DNA from: Streptomyces koelreuteriae
Lineage (GTDB): Bacteria > Actinomycetota > Actinomycetes > Streptomycetales > Streptomycetaceae
Length of the DNA stretch: 64,000 bases
NCBI RefSeq assembly: GCF_018604545.1
Contig: NZ_CP075896.1
Location: 1 to 64,000, forward strand
Direction of reading: 5' to 3'
Part shown: in pieces, positions 51,701-59,809 of the stretch
Layout: the number at the start of each line of letters is the position of its first letter
Position numbering within the stretch: the first letter of the stretch is position 1
Translations under genes and position numbers: made by a program
The notes under the pieces: model-generated
The model's database searches: none
The model's input: the letters and a program-made list of their open reading frames with translations, nothing else
What the model was told of the DNA's origin: nothing

Positions 51701-51943
51701 CAGCATGTCGGCGAGCTTCTGGCGGATGGGCTCCGGGTAGCGGCCCGTGATGTTGGCGAACCAGACGAGGCTCGTCCCCCATCCTTCGAACTCCTGCTGT
51801 CGGTAGGACGGGTCGATCCGTACCGTGACCGCGCTGCCGGGCGGTTCGGCGGCAGCGGCGGGAGGTGCCGCCAAGAGCCCCGCGCCGAACACCAAGGGGA
51901 CGGTGAACGCCAAGGCCGGGGCGAGGCGTTGTCTGCTGGACAT
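48782..51943 (-). CDS. Secreted GH30-type glycosidase with lectin and Ig-like domains
   Basis: A 1053-residue preprotein. Signal peptide (APALAFTVPLVFGAGLLAAP) is followed by a clan-A barrel: QEFEGWGTSLVWFANITGRY, ARYNIGGGNAPD, SPPWFQTVSGYVSGG, the acid/base Glu in LAPLNEPNTNYWG (about 222) and the nucleophile Glu in FWMSEVEGTWG (about 333), as in GH30 endo-beta-1,6-galactanases. A beta-sandwich, a ricin-type lectin (about 535-665, LVNAATGTRLAVRDNE), Ig-like repeats, a discoidin-like module (about 850-970) and a cadherin-like end follow. It probably degrades plant or fungal polysaccharide. ATG 51943 gives the best signal peptide. It is divergent from the peptide transporter operon. Confidence 0.88.
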   Translation of the reverse strand: MSSRQRLAPALAFTVPLVFGAGLLAAPPAAAAEPPGSAVTVRIDPSYRQQEFEGWGTSLVWFANITGRYPEPIRQKLADMLFGEDGLRLNIARYNIGGGNAPDVRKDYMKVGATMDGFWKAPAGTTREDTDWWNPDDPEHWDWSADPGQRWWVDRVKNKVTKWEAFSNSPPWFQTVSGYVSGGFDANTDQIRPDRVDDFAAYLVKVTEQLEKKHRIEFDTLAPLNEPNTNYWGTQIGPDGQPTGGRQEGAHAGPELQQKVVLAVRRALDKAKTRATVSAMDETNPSIFVRNWNAYDSSARAAVDQLNVHTYGTGMRTSARDSAKAADRPFWMSEVEGTWGTGTDFTGMEPGLGIATRVVEDIRELEPSAWVLWQPVEDSIPQAQAGKNWGSIHIPFNCTAKDTLESCPIRANTKFHTLRNFTHHIRPGDHFVKADDPSSVAAVRKSGRGATVVHVNSGTAPRSVTLDLSRFGRVALGAKVTPVVTSADGALVRGTPVKVKDDSATLTVPAKSVTSFLVDGVSGTDKDAALVQPGHTYRLQGAQSGKSLAPSADESGVVVRTADPAAPSQLWSVKRLTRGDSNRERYALVNAATGTRLAVRDNEAVLEESDTPAAQWIMSTTGDGTWTFVNAATGRLLDVVGQSTADGARVSAYLPTSNANQRWAVTDETVLRTEQAKAFTVPGRTPELPETVTPVYRDGARGALPVRWTLPSESRWGKPGTVRVKGRATDALGRSVRAEAVVTVDTIASTLPARAKTHTGGRPDLPTTVTGVGRHGGTADLPVTWDHAPDGAFDDAGVVTLHGTARVPGGTTAAATVRVQVTPPRETNTALDEGVTVGATYTESGYSAEGLRNGNTSEKAWSNWRSGTKNPSDTITFTLPEARDLTRVVTHFHRDGANLSFAQSLKVQVRGADGTWADASDEVAVGTEGTPVADVPVRATGPVTGVRVAMTARPGGYITLGEIELRAKAPGTSADAAAASIEVDGVPVDGFDPDRASYRVSSDRPDRVRITATSRDPYAAVTVRKETSRAAVVTVSSEDGSRTRQYRIELTRS

Positions 51944-52160
51944 GGATTCCCTTCGGGAGCGAACAGAACCGCGCAGAACCAATCGAGTTTCCCGAATGTT
52001 TTAGGACGGTAATCAACACGTCAAGAGGGAGGGCGAGTTGGGAACCGACGCACACCCCTTGACGCGTTCCGCCTCGCCGCCCCAATAATGACCATCCATA
52101 CGCCGTCCACATATCTAAACGACGTTCTCTGTTGTGCACGCGAGCGAGCACGGAGGCGCA

Positions 52161-53702
52161 GTGACCGGTTTACGCACCACCCGCAGTCGTCCGATCGTCG
52201 CCTCTCTCGCCGCCCTGCTCGCCGTCTCCGGCTGTTCGGTGGCCGGTGCCGACCCCATCGGCGGCGGTCCGGGCACCCTGCGCATCGTTCTGCCCGAGGA
52301 ACCGCCGACCCTCGAACCCTGTGACGCCTCCCTGACCGCGACGGGCCGGGTCACCCGGTCCAACATCACGGAGGCACTCACCGAGCGCGAACCGTCCACC
52401 GGACGCCTGGAGCCCGCCCTCGCCACCAAGTGGACCCGGAATTCCGCCACTTCATGGACGTTCACCCTCCGCAGGGGCGTCACCTTCCACGACGGGAAGC
52501 CCTTCACGGCGGCCGCGGCCGCGTTCTCCGTCAAGCGCGCCACGGACTCGAAGATCGACTGCAACGTCGACGGCTACATCTTCGCGGACAGCGAGCTGAC
52601 CGCCACCCCCGTCGACGACACCACGCTCCGGGTCACCACGGCGAAGCCGGACCCGATCCTGCCGCTGCGCCTGTCCTTCGTCGAGATCGTGCCGACGAGC
52701 ACCGACCCCGACTCCCGGGTGCGGGAGCCGGTCGGCACGGGGCCCTACCGGATCGACGACTGGAACCAGGGCCGTCACCTGCGGCTCAAACGCTTCCCCG
52801 GCTACTGGGGCAAGGCCCCCGAGTTCGCGGCAGCCACCTACGTCTGGCGCGCCGAGGGCAGTGTGCGCGCGGCGATGGTGACGAACAACGAGGCGGACGT
52901 CGCGATCGGGCTCGCCCCCGAGGACGGGGCCGGTGACCGCGCGGTCGAGTTCGCCACCAACGAGGTGTCGTACCTGCGCATGGACGCCACGAAGCCGCCT
53001 CTGGACGACATCCGGATTCGACAGGCCGTCAACTACGCGATCGACCGTGAGGGCCTGGTCACCGCCGTCTTCGCGGGCCGGCCGACCGGGCAGCTCGTGT
53101 CGAAGGGCGTCACCGGCTACAACCCGGGCATCAAGCCATGGCCGTACGACCCGGACCGGGCCCGACGACTCGTCGCCGAGGCCCGGGCCGACGGAGTCCG
53201 CACCGGCACCACCCTCACCCTCATCGGCCGCAACGGCATCTACCCGAAGGCCGCCGAGGCGATGGAGGTGGTCCAGGACGGGCTGATCAAGGCCGGGCTG
53301 AAGGTCAGGATCAAGATGCTCGACGTCAACGCCTGGCTGGAGTACCTGCTGCGCCCCTTCCCCGCCGGCGACACCGGCCCCACCCTGCTCCAGGCCCAGC
53401 ACGGCAACCAGGCGGGCGACGCCGCCTTCACGATGGGGCAGATCTACGGCAGTGAGGGCGCCCAGAGCAGCTACGGCACCGACGCGCTCGACACGCTCAT
53501 CGAGGAGGCGCAGCTCGCCTCGGGCGGGAAACGGCAGAAGGCGTTCGCGGACGCGTTCAGTCATCAGAACGACGAGGTCGTCCGGGACGCCGTCATGGCC
53601 AACATGACCGGACTGCTGGCCCTCTCCCCCAAGGTCCGCTACCGGCCCGACTCGGCCACCAACGACGAGATGCGGCTCGCCGACATGCGCCGCGCGGACT
53701 GA
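52161..53702 (+). CDS. ABC transporter substrate-binding lipoprotein, family 5 (peptide/nickel type)
   Basis: A 513-residue lipoprotein. GTG 52161 follows CGGAGGCGCA. The signal peptide ends in the lipobox LLAVSGC. Family 5 features include ALATKWTRNSATSWTFTLRRGVTFHDGKPFTA (cited in part), EPVGTGPYRIDDW, and DDIRIRQAVNYAIDREGL. It captures di- or oligopeptides, or a similar ligand, outside the cell and hands them to the permeases encoded just downstream (13-bp gap). First gene of a four-gene operon that ends at the 57.7-kb terminator. Confidence 0.95.
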   Translation: MTGLRTTRSRPIVASLAALLAVSGCSVAGADPIGGGPGTLRIVLPEEPPTLEPCDASLTATGRVTRSNITEALTEREPSTGRLEPALATKWTRNSATSWTFTLRRGVTFHDGKPFTAAAAAFSVKRATDSKIDCNVDGYIFADSELTATPVDDTTLRVTTAKPDPILPLRLSFVEIVPTSTDPDSRVREPVGTGPYRIDDWNQGRHLRLKRFPGYWGKAPEFAAATYVWRAEGSVRAAMVTNNEADVAIGLAPEDGAGDRAVEFATNEVSYLRMDATKPPLDDIRIRQAVNYAIDREGLVTAVFAGRPTGQLVSKGVTGYNPGIKPWPYDPDRARRLVAEARADGVRTGTTLTLIGRNGIYPKAAEAMEVVQDGLIKAGLKVRIKMLDVNAWLEYLLRPFPAGDTGPTLLQAQHGNQAGDAAFTMGQIYGSEGAQSSYGTDALDTLIEEAQLASGGKRQKAFADAFSHQNDEVVRDAVMANMTGLLALSPKVRYRPDSATNDEMRLADMRRAD

Positions 53703-53715
53703 GGGAGGACCTCAC

Positions 53716-54642
53716 GTGCTGACCTTGCTGCGCCGCCGCGCGGTCTCCAGTGTCGTCCCGCTGCTCGTGGTGGTCCTCGGAGTCTTCTTCCTGGCCCGCC
53801 TCACCGGGGACCCCGCCAACCTGTATCTGCCGCTGAGCGCGACGCCCGAGATGCGGGCCGAGTTCGCCGCCCGCAACGGCCTGGACGACCCGCTGATCAC
53901 CCAGTTCGGCGATTATCTAGCCCAGGTCGCCCACCTCGACTTCGGCGAGTCGCTGCGCACCGCCCAGCCGGCGGGCGAGGCCGTCCTGCGGGCCTTCCCC
54001 GCGACACTCCAACTGGCCGGCTGGACGATGCTGCTCGCCATCGTGGGCGCTGTGGTCATCGGCGCTCTGGCGGCCTACCGCCCGAACTCGGCGACCGACC
54101 GCATCGCGAGCTTCCTCTCCTCCACGGCCGCCAGCGTGCCCGACTTCTGGATCGCCATCATGGGCGTGCTGGTCTTCGCGGTCACCCTGGGCTGGCTGCC
54201 CACCTCCGGCACCAGCGGTGCGGCGGCGTGGGTGCTGCCCGTGGCCACGCTCTTCATCCGCCCGTTCGGCGTGCTGGTCCAGGTGGTGCGCGGCGCCATG
54301 GTCTCGGCACTGTCCGCCCCGTATGTGAAGGTGGCGCGCGGCAAGGGGGCCTCCGAACTCCGGGTGGTCTTCGGACACGCCCTGCGCAACGCCGCCGCAC
54401 CGGCCCTGACCGTCGCGGGCGATCTGGCCGTGGGGCTGGTCAACGGGGCGGTCGTCGTCGAGACGATCTTCGGCTGGCCCGGCATCGGCAAGCTCATGAT
54501 CGACTCGGTGCTGCAGCGTGACTTCGCGGTGCTTCAGGCGGCCGTACTCCTGACCGCTCTGGCGATCTTCGCCCTCAACATCCTGGTCGATCTCTGCCAC
54601 GCGCTCCTCGACCCGCGGGTACGGCAGCGGGCGGCGGCATGA
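53716..54642 (+). CDS. ABC transporter permease, DppB type
   Basis: A 308-residue permease from GTG 53716 (AGGGAGGACCTCAC precedes). Six membrane helices; the N-terminal helix is VVPLLVVVLGVFFLARLTGDP, with the typical LDFGESLRTAQP loop. The EAA loop that contacts the ATPase is visible (KVARGKGASELRVVFGHALRNA), and the end WPGIGKLMIDSVLQRDFAVLQ is standard for DppB/OppB. It pairs with the permease half of the next, fused protein. Its stop overlaps the next start as ATGA. Confidence 0.95.
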   Translation: MLTLLRRRAVSSVVPLLVVVLGVFFLARLTGDPANLYLPLSATPEMRAEFAARNGLDDPLITQFGDYLAQVAHLDFGESLRTAQPAGEAVLRAFPATLQLAGWTMLLAIVGAVVIGALAAYRPNSATDRIASFLSSTAASVPDFWIAIMGVLVFAVTLGWLPTSGTSGAAAWVLPVATLFIRPFGVLVQVVRGAMVSALSAPYVKVARGKGASELRVVFGHALRNAAAPALTVAGDLAVGLVNGAVVVETIFGWPGIGKLMIDSVLQRDFAVLQAAVLLTALAIFALNILVDLCHALLDPRVRQRAAA

Positions 54643-56642
54643 GCCAAGGACGGGACATGCTTCAGAAGGCCACATCCCAGACGGACGCCACGACCGTACG
54701 GCGACGGTGGTTCGCCCTGCTGCTCCGGGACCGGTTCGCCTGCGCGGCCGCCCTGCTCCTGCTCCTGGTCGCGCTGAGTGCCGTACTGGGGCCGCTCCTG
54801 GCCGGGGACCTGGCGACGCGCCAGAACCTCCGTGCCCCGGGCCGGCCGCCCTTCAGTCTCGACCACGGCTGGGCCTTCGTCCTCGGCAGCGACTCCCTCG
54901 GCCGGCCCGTCGCCGCGCGGCTGCTGGCCGCGGCCGGCACGACCCTGTCCGTGGCCGTGCCCGCCGTGCTGTGCTCGCTGGTCATCGGCTCGGTGTGGGG
55001 CATGTGGGCGGGCTACCACGGCGGTTGGCGCGAGAGTGTGTCGCTGCGGGTGGCCGACGTGATCCTCAGCTTCCCCTCGCTGCTGCTGGCCGTGGTCGTG
55101 CTGTATGTGTTCTCGCCGAGTGCGGCGAGCATCGTGCTGGTGCTGGCCGTCGCCCGGATCCCCGTGTATCTGCGCACCGCCCGGGCCGAGGCGGCGGAGT
55201 TGCGCAGCCGGCTGTTCATGGACGCGGCCCGGACCTTCGGCACGGGCAGTTGGGCGGCCATCCGGCGCCATGTCGCGCCGAGCGTGCTGCCCACGCTGCT
55301 GACCGTCGCCGCGCTCGACTTCTGCTTCGTGATGCTGGCCGAGTCGTCGCTGAGCTTTCTGGGCATCGGTATCCAACCGCCCGATGTGAGCTGGGGGTTG
55401 ATGGTGGCCCAGGGGCGGCAGGAGTTGCAGAGCGCGTGGTGGATCGCGCTCTTTCCGGGGCTCGCGATCGTCGTCACGACCGTGTCGGCGACCGTTCTCG
55501 CTTCCTGGGCCAGGCTGACGACGGATCCGGGGCAGCGGTGGCGGCGGGGGCTGGGGCGGCGTTCCCGGGGGCCGCGTACGACGGGCCGAGGCGGGGTCGG
55601 AGTCGGGGTCGGAGTCGGGGTCGGGGTCGGGGTCGGGGTCGGCAAGGATGCCGTGGCGGGGGACGCGGCCGGTGTCCTGGTCGTGGACGACCTGTCCGTC
55701 GACGTGCACACTCCCGCCGGGCCGGTCTCCGTCGTCCGCGGCGTGAGCTTCGCCGTGCGGTCGGGCGAGACGCTGGCGCTGCTGGGCGAGTCGGGCTGCG
55801 GCAAGAGCATGACCGCACACGCCGTCGCCGGTCTGCTCGACCCGGTCGCGGAGGTGGTGGGCGGGCAGGTCCGGCTCGACGGCGAGGACCTGCTCGGACT
55901 GGGAGCACGGGCCAGGCGGCGACTGGCCGGGCCGGGTCTGGCCATGGTCTTCCAGGACGCGCTCAGCGCCCTCAACCCCGTCCACACGGTCGGAGCGCAG
56001 CTCGCGGAGCCCTTCCGGATCCACGAGGGCATGTCCCGGCGGGCGGCGCGGGCCAGGGCGGTGGAGCTGATGGAACGCGTGGGCATCCCGGAGGCCCGCT
56101 CCCGGGCGGACGCCTATCCGCACCAGTTCTCGGGAGGCATGCGGCAGCGCCTGCTCATCGCGACGGCGGTCGCCCTGCGGCCCAAGGTCCTGATCGCCGA
56201 CGAGCCCACCACGGCCCTGGACGTCACCGTGCAGGCGCAGATCATGGACCTGCTCGGCGAGTTGCGGGGCGAGCAGCGGACGGCGCTCGTCCTCATCACG
56301 CACGATCTCGGGCTCGCCGCCGAGCACGCCGACCGGGTCGCCGTCATGTACGCGGGGACGGTCGTGGAGACCGGGCCGGTGGCCGAGGTCTTCGCCCGTC
56401 CCCACCACCCCTACACCCGCGGCTTGTTGGATTCGGTACCGGCCGAGCAGCACCGGGGCTCCCGACTGACGTCGATTCCCGGGAGCCCGCCGGACCCGGC
56501 CGAGGTACCGGCCGGCTGTGCCTTCCGTACGCGCTGTCCCCTGGCCCGTGAGCGGTGTGTGACCCACCGGCCGGTGCTGACCAGCACCGGGACCGGCCGG
56601 GCCGCCGCCTGCCACTTCGGGAAGGAACTGGCCGATGCCTGA
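54639..56642 (+). CDS. Fused DppC-type permease and DppD-type ATPase
   Basis: A 667-residue single frame. Residues 1-300 are a DppC permease (LGSDSLGRPVAARLL, ADVILSFPSLLLAVVVL, an EAA loop MDAARTFGTGSWAAIRRHV, LSFLGIGIQPPDVSWG). A basic tail and an uninterrupted (Gly-Val)8 run (319-334) lead directly into a DppD ATPase with Walker A GESGCGKSM, signature FSGGMRQRL, Walker B VLIADEPTTALD, and the oligopeptide-specific C-terminus CAFRTRCPLARERC. Dpp/Opp systems normally encode these as two proteins. The linker DNA is a hexanucleotide microsatellite, so the fusion could reflect repeat-borne loss of a stop. The start overlaps the upstream stop. Confidence 0.94.
   Translation: MSQGRDMLQKATSQTDATTVRRRWFALLLRDRFACAAALLLLLVALSAVLGPLLAGDLATRQNLRAPGRPPFSLDHGWAFVLGSDSLGRPVAARLLAAAGTTLSVAVPAVLCSLVIGSVWGMWAGYHGGWRESVSLRVADVILSFPSLLLAVVVLYVFSPSAASIVLVLAVARIPVYLRTARAEAAELRSRLFMDAARTFGTGSWAAIRRHVAPSVLPTLLTVAALDFCFVMLAESSLSFLGIGIQPPDVSWGLMVAQGRQELQSAWWIALFPGLAIVVTTVSATVLASWARLTTDPGQRWRRGLGRRSRGPRTTGRGGVGVGVGVGVGVGVGVGKDAVAGDAAGVLVVDDLSVDVHTPAGPVSVVRGVSFAVRSGETLALLGESGCGKSMTAHAVAGLLDPVAEVVGGQVRLDGEDLLGLGARARRRLAGPGLAMVFQDALSALNPVHTVGAQLAEPFRIHEGMSRRAARARAVELMERVGIPEARSRADAYPHQFSGGMRQRLLIATAVALRPKVLIADEPTTALDVTVQAQIMDLLGELRGEQRTALVLITHDLGLAAEHADRVAVMYAGTVVETGPVAEVFARPHHPYTRGLLDSVPAEQHRGSRLTSIPGSPPDPAEVPAGCAFRTRCPLARERCVTHRPVLTSTGTGRAAACHFGKELADA
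55593..55640. repeat. Hexanucleotide microsatellite in the fusion linker
   Basis: Eight consecutive hexamers, GGGGTC or GGAGTC, encode (Gly-Val)8. Each unit is two codons, so gain or loss of copies keeps the reading frame and only changes linker length. Confidence 0.96.
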
Positions 56643-57639
56643 ACGCGCGACCCTGCTGGAGGCCGCCGGTCTGGCCAAGAGCTTCACCGTCCGGCGGACC
56701 TTGCGCGGCGGCACCCGGCTACGGGCGCTGGACGGGGTGGACCTGTCCCTCGGGCGCGGGGAGGCCCTCGGCCTGGTCGGCGAGTCCGGCTGCGGCAAGT
56801 CCACGCTGGCCAGGATTCTCCTGCTGCTGGAGCGGCCCGACGCGGGCACCGTGCGGTACGAGGGCGTCGACCCGTTCGCGTTGTCGGGTGCGGAGCTGCT
56901 GGCCTGGCGGCGGAAGGTGCAGATGGTCTTCCAGGATCCGTTCGGTTCGCTCGATCCCCGCCTCAGCGCGGCGGATCTCATCGGGGAGCCCTGGCTGACC
57001 CATCGCGGTCTCGTGCCCCCTTCGCGGCGGGCGGCGCGCGTGGGCGAGCTGCTGGAGATGGTCGGGCTGCGCGCCTCGGACGCGGGCCGCCATCCGCACG
57101 AGTTCTCCGGCGGTCAGCGGCAGCGGATCGGTATCGCCCGGGCCCTGGCGCTGGAACCCGAGGTGATCGTCTGCGACGAGCCCGTCTCCGCGCTGGACCT
57201 GTCGGTGCAGGCGCAGGTGCTCAACCTGCTGTGCGACCTGCGGGACGAACTCGGGCTGTCGTACGTGTTCATCTCGCACGACCTGTCCGTGGTGCGGCAT
57301 CTCGCCGACCGGGTCGCCGTGATGTACCTCGGGGGGATCGTGGAGACGGGCCCGACGGAGGAGGTCTACGAGCGGCCTCGCCACCCGTACACGGAGGCGC
57401 TGCTGTCGGCGGCCCCTTCGCCTCTGGCCGGCAGCGGGCGGCGCCGACGCCAACGCGTCGTGCTGACCGGCGAGATCCCGTCTCCCACCGACCCACCGTC
57501 CGGCTGCCGGTTCCGGACCCGGTGCCCTCGGGCGCGGGACCTGTGCGCCGAAGCCGTACCCGAACCGCCGCGCGGTGCGCTCGTCCACGGTGCGGCATGC
57601 CACTTCCCGCTGGAGGAGACACCCCCGGTCCCGGTCTGA
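56635..57639 (+). CDS. ABC transporter ATPase, DppF type
   Basis: A 334-residue ATPase. ATG 56635 overlaps the previous gene's 3' end. Walker A is GESGCGKST (about 49-57), Q-loop MVFQDPFGSLDPR, signature FSGGQRQRIGIARAL, Walker B VIVCDEPVSALDLS, H-loop VFISHDLSVVRHLA. The C-terminal peptide-transporter extension with cysteines (CRFRTRCPRARDLC) is present; in DppF relatives it can bind an iron-sulfur cluster. It forms the heterodimer with the ATPase half of the fused protein. Last gene of the operon. Confidence 0.95.
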   Translation: MPERATLLEAAGLAKSFTVRRTLRGGTRLRALDGVDLSLGRGEALGLVGESGCGKSTLARILLLLERPDAGTVRYEGVDPFALSGAELLAWRRKVQMVFQDPFGSLDPRLSAADLIGEPWLTHRGLVPPSRRAARVGELLEMVGLRASDAGRHPHEFSGGQRQRIGIARALALEPEVIVCDEPVSALDLSVQAQVLNLLCDLRDELGLSYVFISHDLSVVRHLADRVAVMYLGGIVETGPTEEVYERPRHPYTEALLSAAPSPLAGSGRRRRQRVVLTGEIPSPTDPPSGCRFRTRCPRARDLCAEAVPEPPRGALVHGAACHFPLEETPPVPV

Positions 57640-57736
57640 CGGGCGGTGTCATGCGACGACGATTGGCTTCCAACCGCCGGTAGGTCAGGCCTTCCTGTTC
57701 CATAAGCCGTCGCGGGCAGGCCACGACCACGGACAC

Positions 57737-57774
57737 GTGGAAGGGGGCCCCGCCGCAGCAGGGCCCCCTTCCAC
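57737..57774. terminator. Terminator of the peptide transporter operon
   Basis: GTGGAAGGGGGCCC (57737-57750), 10-nt loop, GGGCCCCCTTCCAC (57761-57774). A perfect 14-bp stem between the operon and the convergent csbD-like gene, so it can serve both. Confidence 0.93.
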
Positions 57775-57778
57775 GCGC

Positions 57779-57952
57779 TCAGTGTTTGAAGACGTCCTTG
57801 GTCTTCTCCTTGGCCTGCCGGGCGTCTCCCTTGGACTGCTCCGCCCGGCCCTCGGCCGTCAGCCGCTCGTTACCCACCGCACGGCCGATCGTCTCCTTGG
57901 CCTTTCCCTTGGCCTGCTCGGCCTTCGCCTTGGACTTCTGCTCTCCAGCCAC
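57779..57952 (-). CDS. CsbD-family stress protein
   Basis: A 57-residue, highly charged protein: AGEQKSKAKAEQAKGKAKET, then IGRAVGNERLTAEGRAEQSK, then GDARQAKEKTKDVFKH. The repeated K-A-K/Q-AKGK pattern and the 'GRAVGNERLTAEGRAEQ' core are typical of CsbD proteins, which are abundant under general stress in Bacillus and actinobacteria. It is probably a partly helical cytoplasmic protein. GTG 57952 follows GGAGTGAATC. It is short enough to be missed by size-filtered gene calling. Confidence 0.93.
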   Translation of the reverse strand: MAGEQKSKAKAEQAKGKAKETIGRAVGNERLTAEGRAEQSKGDARQAKEKTKDVFKH

Positions 57953-58089
57953 GATTCACTCACTCCAAGTCGTGTCCGACTTCGGGGTCACCTGCCGAGT
58001 GACCGCGGGAGCGACGGTCAAACGTACGTCAGGACCGGAGTGATCTACGACGATACGGTCACGGTGCGTTTCGAGGCATCTTCGGTGGG

Positions 58090-58461
58090 TCAGCACGGTC
58101 CGGGTCTCTGTGCCCGGGTGAACCCGCTGCTCCGCTCCACTTTCGCCACATGCAGCGTGTAGGTCTCGTACCACTGGGCCTGCCCACGCTGCTGTGCCGC
58201 GCGGTGCTCGGGGTCGGCCCGCCACTCCGTGAGGGCCTCGGCGTCGCGGAAGTAGCCGACGGTGATGCCGAGCCCGCCAGGAGTCTGGGCGTGATCCATG
58301 CCCAGGAACCCGGGGACGTCCTTCACCAGGTCTTCCATGCGTGCGGCGGTCTCGCTGTAGCCGCTCTGGTCCTGGGTTCGCACCGTGGTGAAGACAGCCA
58401 CGTAGTAAGGGGGTTCGAAAGCCTCGACGGGCGTGACAGGTGCTTCGGAGTGGTCGGCCAT
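58090..58461 (-). CDS. Antibiotic-biosynthesis monooxygenase (ABM) domain protein
   Basis: A 123-residue protein with the small ferredoxin-like ABM fold: YYVAVFTTVRTQDQSGYSET, MEDLVKDVPGFLGMDHAQTP, GLGITVGYFRDAEALTEWRA, PEHRAAQQRGQAQWYETYTL. Such proteins oxidise quinone or haem-like substrates or are simple stress proteins. The ATG at 58461 gives a short N-terminal extension. It stands alone, with no biosynthetic cluster around it, so the substrate is unknown. Confidence 0.9.
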   Translation of the reverse strand: MADHSEAPVTPVEAFEPPYYVAVFTTVRTQDQSGYSETAARMEDLVKDVPGFLGMDHAQTPGGLGITVGYFRDAEALTEWRADPEHRAAQQRGQAQWYETYTLHVAKVERSSGFTRAQRPGPC

Positions 58462-58498
58462 GGCGTCAATGTAGGACAGGGTGCCCCGGCGATCCGGC

Positions 58499-58895
58499 TC
58501 ACCTGCGGCGGACCGCGTAGCCCAGGTACGCCACCACCGGACTGCCCTCCGGCTCGAGCGCCATGTCGACGAGCTCGGGCAGCTGATCGTCGGTCAGCGT
58601 GCCACGCCTGCGCCCGCGCGTCGCGCGCACCAGCCCGCGTACGTCACGCGGCCTGAACGCCGAGACGTCCCGCGCGGACAGCCCCGCCCGGCCGAGGGAC
58701 CCGGCAAGCTCCCCGGGCGCCGAGGTAGATGAGGCGGGACACGAGGGTGCGGTTCACGGTGTCGTAGACGAAGGCCCCGCCAGGGCGCAGCACACGCGCC
58801 ACCTCCCGGAGGACCGTGTCCGGCCGGTCGGTGATCTCGAGGGTGTCGGCGCAGTACACGAGGTCGAAGGAGCCGTCCGGGATGTCGATGTCTCA
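58499..58895 (-). pseudogene. Class I SAM methyltransferase (UbiG-like) remnant
   Basis: Sequence from 58895 reads DIDIPDGSFDLVYCADTLEI, TDRPDTVLREVARVLRPGGA, FVYDTVNRTLVSRLIYLG, the C-terminal half of a methyltransferase fold. After LIYLG the frame shifts and PGELAGSLGRAGLSARDVSA follows, then FRPRDVRGLVRATRGRRRGT and LVDMALEPEGSPVVAYLGYA with stop at 58499. About 30 expected residues are missing at the joint near 58722, and the SAM-binding motif I is absent at the 5' end. Two separate losses make this a dead gene. Confidence 0.82.
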
Positions 58896-59004
58896 TGCCG
58901 ATCGGACGACCGCCTCGGGCCACAGTAGGCCGGGCGTAGCCTTCGGCGGCGTGTCCGGGCGGCGGTGCGAGGGGAGGGCCGTCGGCGCTGCTCACACTGG
59001 GCGA

Positions 59005-59757
59005 ATGCCCGACGCGTCCGAAGCCCTCGCGACCGATGCCCGGCAGGTGGCCGTCATGACCGTCCTCACCCTGCTGGCCGGTGCCGTCGACGCCGTCAGC
59101 TTTCTGACGATGGGGGACGTGTTCTGCTCGCTGGTGACCGGGAACGTGCTCTTCCTGTCCTTCGCGCTCGCCGGTGAGGGTGCTGTCCCGGTGGCGCGGC
59201 CCGCCATCGCGATCGGCGCGTTCTTGGCCGGGGCGGCGAGCGCGGCCGTCGTGCTGAAGTGGCTCGCGGAGCGGGGCAGGGCGTGGTTCCAGGCCGGGCT
59301 CGTCAGCGAGGCCGTGCTGCTGGTGTGCGCCGGGGCGCTGACCCTGTGGCAGCACGGCACCGAGGCGGCCGCCGACGCCGGTTCCGATCACGGCGTCGTC
59401 GCCCTCGTCGCGCTGGCCATGGGGGTGCGTACGTCGACCGTGCTGCGGGTCCACGTGCCGGGAATGCCGACGCTGCTGAGCCAGATCGCCATCACCGAAC
59501 TCATCAACGACGTGCTGAAGCACCCTCGGGCGGCGCTGCTCGGGATGTCGCCCAGGCAGCGGCTGGCCCGGACGCGGTGGACTGCCACGGCGGGCGGGAT
59601 CTTCGTCGGCGGGGTGCTGGGCACACTGCTGCTGGTGCCCCTGGGCACCGGGCGGGCGCTGCTCGTCATCGCGGCGGTGGTACTGCTCCTCGCGGCGGCC
59701 ACGCTGGCCGTGCCGCGGCCGGGGGACGGGACGGGGCAGGACCTCAAGGGTCCTTAG
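59005..59757 (+). CDS. DUF1275 (YoaK-family) membrane protein
   Basis: A 250-residue protein with six to seven membrane helices. The first pair includes AVMTVLTLLAGAVDAVSFLTMGDVFCSLVTGNVLFLSFAL, cited in part, whose GxxDAxSF and TGN motifs mark DUF1275. Later helices include AIAIGAFLAGAASAAVVLKW and GGIFVGGVLGTLLLVPLG, and LRVHVPGMPTLLSQIAITEL lies between. Function unknown. ATG 59005 places the first helix near the N-terminus; earlier in-frame starts would overlap the methyltransferase remnant. Confidence 0.9.
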   Translation: MPDASEALATDARQVAVMTVLTLLAGAVDAVSFLTMGDVFCSLVTGNVLFLSFALAGEGAVPVARPAIAIGAFLAGAASAAVVLKWLAERGRAWFQAGLVSEAVLLVCAGALTLWQHGTEAAADAGSDHGVVALVALAMGVRTSTVLRVHVPGMPTLLSQIAITELINDVLKHPRAALLGMSPRQRLARTRWTATAGGIFVGGVLGTLLLVPLGTGRALLVIAAVVLLLAAATLAVPRPGDGTGQDLKGP

Positions 59758-59809
59758 ACGCCCGGGGACGCCCGGTGGACGCCCGGTGACCGCGGCGTCT
59801 CGGCTCACG

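Noticed and set aside
54534..56981. An 815-residue minus-strand frame
   Set aside because: Antisense to the ABC transporter genes, whose Walker motifs are unambiguous.
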